Assembly: GCA_000969725.1 (NCBI GenBank)
Contig: JXSR01S042766.1
Source: Ophiothrix spiculata
Lineage: Eukaryota; Echinodermata; Ophiuroidea; Amphilepidida; Ophiotrichidae
DNA: 36,387 nucleotides
Reading direction: 5' to 3' (one strand)
Shown here: positions 12,201 to 18,200 of the stretch, piece after piece
How positions within the stretch are numbered: position 1 is the stretch's first letter
How the letters are laid out: the number at the start of each line of letters is the position of its first letter
Made by a program: the position numbers and the translations under genes
The notes under the pieces: model-generated
Told to the model about the DNA's origin: nothing
Database searches by the model: none
What the model saw: the letters and a program-made list of their open reading frames with translations, nothing else

Positions 12201-15200
12201 TTTGAATGAAAAACCATTACCTAAATATTGCGATTTTTTAAAGTTATTTCACACAACTCGAGCCAAGCTACCCACAGAAAACTACACAATACAGCCATTC
12301 TTGTGGTATCAAATCAATGGTGATTAAGTGGTGGTCTATAAAATTATCAAATTTCTTCATTTTACTGGACAGATTTTGAAGACATACATATTTTTTTTTA
12401 TGTCAAATGCATATCGAGGCTTTAACAACAAAACACAAAAGTTGTTAACACAACAGTGTAATCAATCAATCAATCAATGATACAAGTACTTGCATGATAA
12501 CATGCATACCCCATGAAGGAGTCTATTCGTACAGGGGACCCACGGCTTTACGTGACTGTCCGACCACGGAGCAAGTAGAGTAAAGTTTCTTGCTCAAGGA
12601 AACAAGGAGATGAAAACCGCCTGGCCCGGGGCTGCTGATAACGTGTCGCCAAAATAGTACACGTTTCACCTTCACCTCCTATTTTGAAGCAGTTAGCCTG
12701 TTTCGAGGAGGGAATGAAGCACCCTACAGGAAATCCAAGCAACCGTGAGAGAACCAAAGAAAGATCACCTTGGGTTTTTTTTACTCATAAGACCAAAACA
12801 TTTTATCTAAATTACATTTGTAAAGTTCTTTATAATAGCTCAGCAGGCCTTCTGAGCAACTGGTTGCATCAGTTTTTGATCTTAAATGTATGATTTAGGC
12901 AAAACATTATTTATAAAAAAAAAATTTACCCCTCTAGTTTTGGTACTGCCTTACAAAATTGTTCTCATGTAAGAGTTATATTATGTTTTATGATCCCTAT
13001 GCAAAAATCTGTTGAGAGTTTTGTTGAATTTCATCTTGTCATCTATTTGAAGTAAAAGATCGAAATGATAATCTACCCAACAATTAAATGTTTAATCTAT
13101 AGTATTTAGGATCATATTTAATTTTAAATAACTAAGATTGGTTCTTCCCAAATGTTTACTTTTTTAAAACTCTAACCATACTGGACCATACACTAACAAT
13201 ACAATCAAATTTCTAAGCGTACAGCTATGTATACTGAACTGCATGGTGTACAAGCACAGTCCTTGCAGGTTCAAGTTCAAGTTCATGCATGACTCACTCA
13301 AACCTTGTGTGTTTTGCTGTATGGGCTAGGAATAAATAGCTTGCCTGTTTTTCTGTTTGGTGTAGTATTCTATGCACTTTGGTGTGCCAGATTTGGGGTT
13401 AAAGAAGTGTTGGGGTGAAATACATTGTTTTGGACAATTACCTTCTCTAAGAAATTCACAAAAAAATGATAATCTTTTGACAATATCTGTATGTATGTTA
13501 TCCCCATATTGCAGGATATTTCTGCTGATGATGCACATACATTATACTCACTACTCAGCGTATTACAAGTTGAACTGCCAGCTCTGCTACACCCAACAGA
13601 AGATTCAAAGGTCAGTTTATCGTATGAGTGCAAGAGAGTCGTATCTACTATAGCTGCCATTTGTCATTAATTAGGATTGTACATTGCATAATCTCCAGTC
13701 TTGGGTCAGTGGCTCTTGAAATGGTTCTTCAGACCGTCACCTGAAGAACCATTTCAAGAGCCACTGACATATTGCGGGGACATTTTGCAGGGTTTTTACT
13801 TTCTCTGACTAGGTGTTAAATAAATTATTATGACTTTCTTGCACTCACATGACGAGTTTATCATGTGGGTGTGAGAGAGTCGTATCTACAATAGCTGCCA
13901 TATGTTACATTTATTTAACACCTTATTACTAGAATGCAAAAAATCCCTCAAAATTTCTCACTCATATGTGACCCATCATATCAAAGGTACCTTAAGGGTC
14001 CCAAAATGAAAATTTTTTTTTTTTTTTTGGTCTCATCTGAATGATTATATTTTAAACTTTAAAATGACACCTTGCTTTTGGTTATTGGATGTTGGCATCG
14101 GGCTGATTCAGAAAACTATACTTCTGAGAAAATCAAGCTTCTGTACTGGCAAAACTTGAATGGAGAAAGAATTTTTATCTCAGTTTTTTTATTTGTCATA
14201 TGGTTTGGATGTTGGAACCTGATTAATATGATAGAATACACTCTAAAGGTAAAGTTTCTAATGAAATTAGAAATTCGACCTTGGATGTGATATTTGACTA
14301 TGCTCAGCTTCATATGGCCTGTATCTCGTAATTTACTATGCCGACCTTAAGGTACCTTTCGATATGATGGGTCACATATCTGCAATGGCTGCCCTAAGTT
14401 ATATTTATTTAACACTTAGTTACTACATATGAAAAATCCCTCAAAATGTCCCTGCCGTGTGTCAGTGGCTCTTGAAAGGGTTCTTGACTTTTCAAGAGCA
14501 GTGTTCCACCTATGAGTACAAGAACAGAGATTATAAATAAATAAATACTGGGGATTTATAGTGCGCTATGCCTCCCAGATTTGTAATTCCACTCGGCCTC
14601 TGCACACTTTACAGGTGTTCGCTGACCACTGTGGCCCAAGTAAGCTCCATTCCACACCAAGCATCATTTCTGGTTCTGCGACAACCTCTAGGGGCGCTGA
14701 ACCTTGATCAGCCCACATACGTACAATCGCTGCCCGGATCAGCTCCCCAAGTTTCGTACGGGTTTCCACGAGACAATAAGCAGTTAGTTCCTTGTCCAAG
14801 GGAATATCAAGCACACTCAACTTTTTTGGCACCAGCGGGGTTCGAACTCGGGACCTTCCGCACCGCAAGCGAGCGCCTTACCGATTGAGCTAACTTGACT
14901 GCTTGAATTATACAGTATGTAATCCAAATTAATGACAAATGGCAGCCATTGCAGATACAACTTTCTTGCACTCACATGATGAGTTGAAGACATAGATTAT
15001 ATTGTTAACATTAATCATGCAGTCACTTGATATAAGATCAGTTTCAAATTTGCTTTTGACAAAATTTAAATTTGATTTTATTTGCTTGTATTGTGGTGTT
15101 CAAGCAAGAAAAGAAGTTAGCAAAGAAGAGTAAGTGATCAAAATCTCACCACATCAGAGTTGGCTTCTTTGCATTTTCCTTACGTACTTTTAGCCCGTAA

Positions 15201-18200
15201 GTGGATAGTTCCAAACCAGAAAGCGTGATCCAGTAATTAAATATAATTGACAAAAGATGAAACGAACTGATCACCAATTCACCACACAAAAGTAATAAAT
15301 TGTGGTAACTGTTGTCAGGTGATAGAATTTGAATAGAACTGAGATATCGGGTATTCCAGGCCGGTATTGGGTATTTCGGGTGTGATTCATGAAGGGGAAT
15401 CCGGGCGTCATGTGTTTTTATTCACAGGGTTTAAATACTCTGCAAAAACTGCCTTTTTATGTGAGACTGAAGTGATCCAATGGGTAGTTTGATGTAAGTT
15501 TTGGAACAGCTTTTGACTAAAGTAGCCTTAATTCAAAATAACTATTCTGATAGATTTGAAAATGTGAAATCACGTTTAAAATTTATGTTTTAAATGAGCT
15601 ACCTGTTTCACAGGTGTTTTACTTGTTAACGTGTGTTGTCATGTTGTACTTGGCGTCATACGCCACCCACTGCATCTCTCAGTTGGATGTTATTAGTTGT
15701 TACCGCAATCACCAAATCAAGCTCTTCTCACCGGGGAATATTGACCAGTCATCAAGATTGTCATGCCTGAACTTTGGTCAGATGAAAAATGTTTGCATTA
15801 CGTGTATGAGGGGAGCGTAGAAGCTCTATTGTTTGAAAATACTGTAGTAGTTTTATCAGGATGTCTTTCATTATTGTTAAAGACCTTTTCAAAATCCATT
15901 CCGAAATCACATGGCCATTTTATCAACCAATCACGTACAAGCTCGTTAGCATGTACGTTTTTGTATACAAAATTTTCAGAAAATTCTCTCGCATTTGCAG
16001 TGCAATAAAAGTAACAAATAATTATTTTCAGACCCATGATTAGTTAAATTCTGAACAACTTTTGGCTGGGGGTACCTTATGCTCACTGACAGAAAGAGTG
16101 GAATTTCCATTTGAAATTGTCTGCTTAAGCTTACAATTGCCAGTCAACTCGGAGCGCATCACACTAAAAGTGACTCGTTAGTGCTAACTCTAATTACGAG
16201 GGTCATTCAAAAAGTTCTACCTGTTGTACTATAACTGTTGTTCTGTTAAAGGTAGCTACTTAAAAATTGACACTAATATAGCTAAGGATGTCACCTACAC
16301 ATGGTATAACAATCATATCAATATCTATTCTAGATTTCTGTAGGTTACCTGAAAACCACAGTAAGGTTAGGGTACACCGGAAACTGTAAATTTTCTAATG
16401 ACATTTCTCCTGAAATTATATGTGCAGCTTATGTATGAAAAACTATATGTAAACCCAAAAGTTATGTAAGTTACAGAATAAATTTAATATGAAAGTGTAC
16501 CTAACACTCCAACAAGTCATTTATCACCGATAAAGTAAACTTGTTACAGACAGAAATTACCCAGAATCCCAATATTAGAAAGGATGTCTTGTACCCTCTT
16601 AGGTTTACAAATATTAGCATAGTGTGTTTCTCTGTAGCCTGACTTTTCCAAGTCCGTATTTATGTAAAAGGCAACAGTTAAAGCTACTACACCACATTTT
16701 TCAGTCAAAAACTTGAATTTGGTTGCCCTTGGTATCTACGATGAAATTTTTTTAGAAATAAAGCTTCATAATGCCGCCATTTTGTATCTCGTTTTATTCA
16801 GGTCAATTTCTTCGTAAACTGTGTCTTTGGTGATTTTAATATTATTGCTGGAGGGGCTATTTGTTCCTATTATTGTTATCCTTGTGAATTACCATTATTT
16901 GCAGTTTGGGTCAGTTTTTTTAATCATCCGGCATAATTGTATGTTCATTCTTATGTTTTATAATATTTTACTGTATAGCAATACTACATGGCTATATTAT
17001 GGCCTTTTTAATTTACTGTATTTGAGCCACTTTTAAAAATGTTGCACATATTTTGACCGTTTCCGGTGTAACGAAACCCTCTATGCTTTTCATGACACTT
17101 ACGGAAATCTAGATAAGATATTAATATGATTGTTGCACAATATGTAGGGCACATTCTTAACTATATTTTTGTCAATTTTCGAGTATCTATCGTTATTAGA
17201 ACAAAAGTTATGATACAACAGGTACAACTTTTTGAATGACCCTCGTACAAGTTCAAATTCGTACGCAACCAGTTAACGAGGACGCAAACTTAACATTCTG
17301 GCTATTGTGTTAAAGAGTCACATTTTCTGTCGTCAATTGCCGGAAAGTGTAAAATCAGCTTAGGAAATTCTCGGAAAGTTGTGTTTTGAAAAGGTCTATT
17401 GAGTGATCTCCCCAAGCATTAAGAGACCTGTTGAAAAGCTTTACTTGTGCTATGTTTATTACATACATACTTAACACTTTTCTTTTCTCTCAATTCCCAG
17501 ATGAGTGGTGTTATAGAGATTCAAGTAGACACATGGATGAGCTTCAAAGAATTGTTATTCATCTTAGAAGCAAGTCTGCAGGATATAGTGGACAGATGGG
17601 CTGATGGAAAGGTGAGTCTACTTCTCCATATATCCCATCATGCACTCTTCTGGTTTGGGGTGTTAACCCCCATCCTTGTTAGATATTTTTTGCAACATGT
17701 TGCAACCCCCTTTCAGGATATTCTATTTGATGCCCTTTTAATATACTGAAGACGGTGCATAATTCTTCGGACAGTGTGAACAAAAATGCAGGGTTCAGAT
17801 TGCATTTACATACAAAGGGCCTAGCATTGGATTCTTGTTTACATTGTTCGAGGAATTGTTGCATCAACTTTACCTTGGGAATATATTGTATGATTCTCCT
17901 GTATCAACTGATGACAAAATAAACATACCATGCAATGAGCTGAGTCCGCAAACACATTTAGTGTCTGGTGGATCTAACTAAGATCAGGATTGGAACTAAG
18001 ATCAGAATCGGCCAATTCTGATCTTAGTTTGTTTCAAATCGGCCGAATCGGATTCTCTAAATGTATATTACAGAGGACAATAAATTGTCAACATTACCAC
18101 AATATTGGTGAATCCATTGATAATTTACGTCGCGTTGGTTGTCATAGTCAAATCTAATCAAACATATGTAATGTTTATAGTATTTTGATGTTTGTTGGTT

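Larger units (their letters stand above)
11041..13514 (+). other. ZW10: ZW10 intron between exons f and g
   Basis: A 2.5-kb GT-AG intron. It contains a TTAA element (11505-11855) bracketed by a 48-bp direct repeat, an ATCA microsatellite (12460-12480) and a GC-richer repeat-like block at about 12530-12690 that includes TTTCTTGCTCAAGGAAAC. The rest is AT-rich with nothing recognised. Confidence 0.75.
13611..14990. repeat. Composite multi-arm inverted-repeat cluster
   Basis: The outer arms at about 13613-13700 and 14898-14990 are reverse complements, sharing GAGTGCAAGA, GCTGCCATTTGTCATTAATT and GGATT. A second copy of the arm start is at 13853-13910. A second pair, 13741-13850 and 14380-14490, shares AAAATGTCCC, TTATTTAACAC and GTCAGTGGCTCTTGAAA. 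The cluster encloses a perfect hairpin (13705-13768), a MITE (13964-14379) and a SINE (14531-14897). The first arm begins within about 3 bp of the exon g donor. Confidence 0.8.
13611..17500 (+). other. ZW10: ZW10 intron between exons g and h (longest)
   Basis: A 3.9-kb GT-AG intron. The first 1.4 kb is a composite inverted-repeat cluster with nested MITE and SINE. The stretch 14991-16194 is unannotated, with a GC-richer patch at 15620-15830 that is not coding in any frame I read. A mariner-type element fills 16197-17245. Nothing is recognised from 17248 to 17500. Confidence 0.8.

Noticed and set aside
13370..13660. 93- and 96-codon frames on both strands around exon g
   Set aside because: These are read-through and antisense shadows of the real exon 13515-13610.
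14566..14888. Frames of 100 and 106 codons on both strands
   Set aside because: They overlap the tRNA-derived SINE exactly; its higher GC lowers stop frequency.
15614..16043. Several frames of 60-81 codons in a GC-richer patch
   Set aside because: Stops break each frame, overlapping frames on both strands look alike in quality, and none has a domain or fits ZW10.
15880..17405. Larger inverted repeat around the mariner element (TTTTGAAAAGGTCT on both sides)
   Set aside because: Only about 14 bp match convincingly; the neighbouring sequence does not align well enough.
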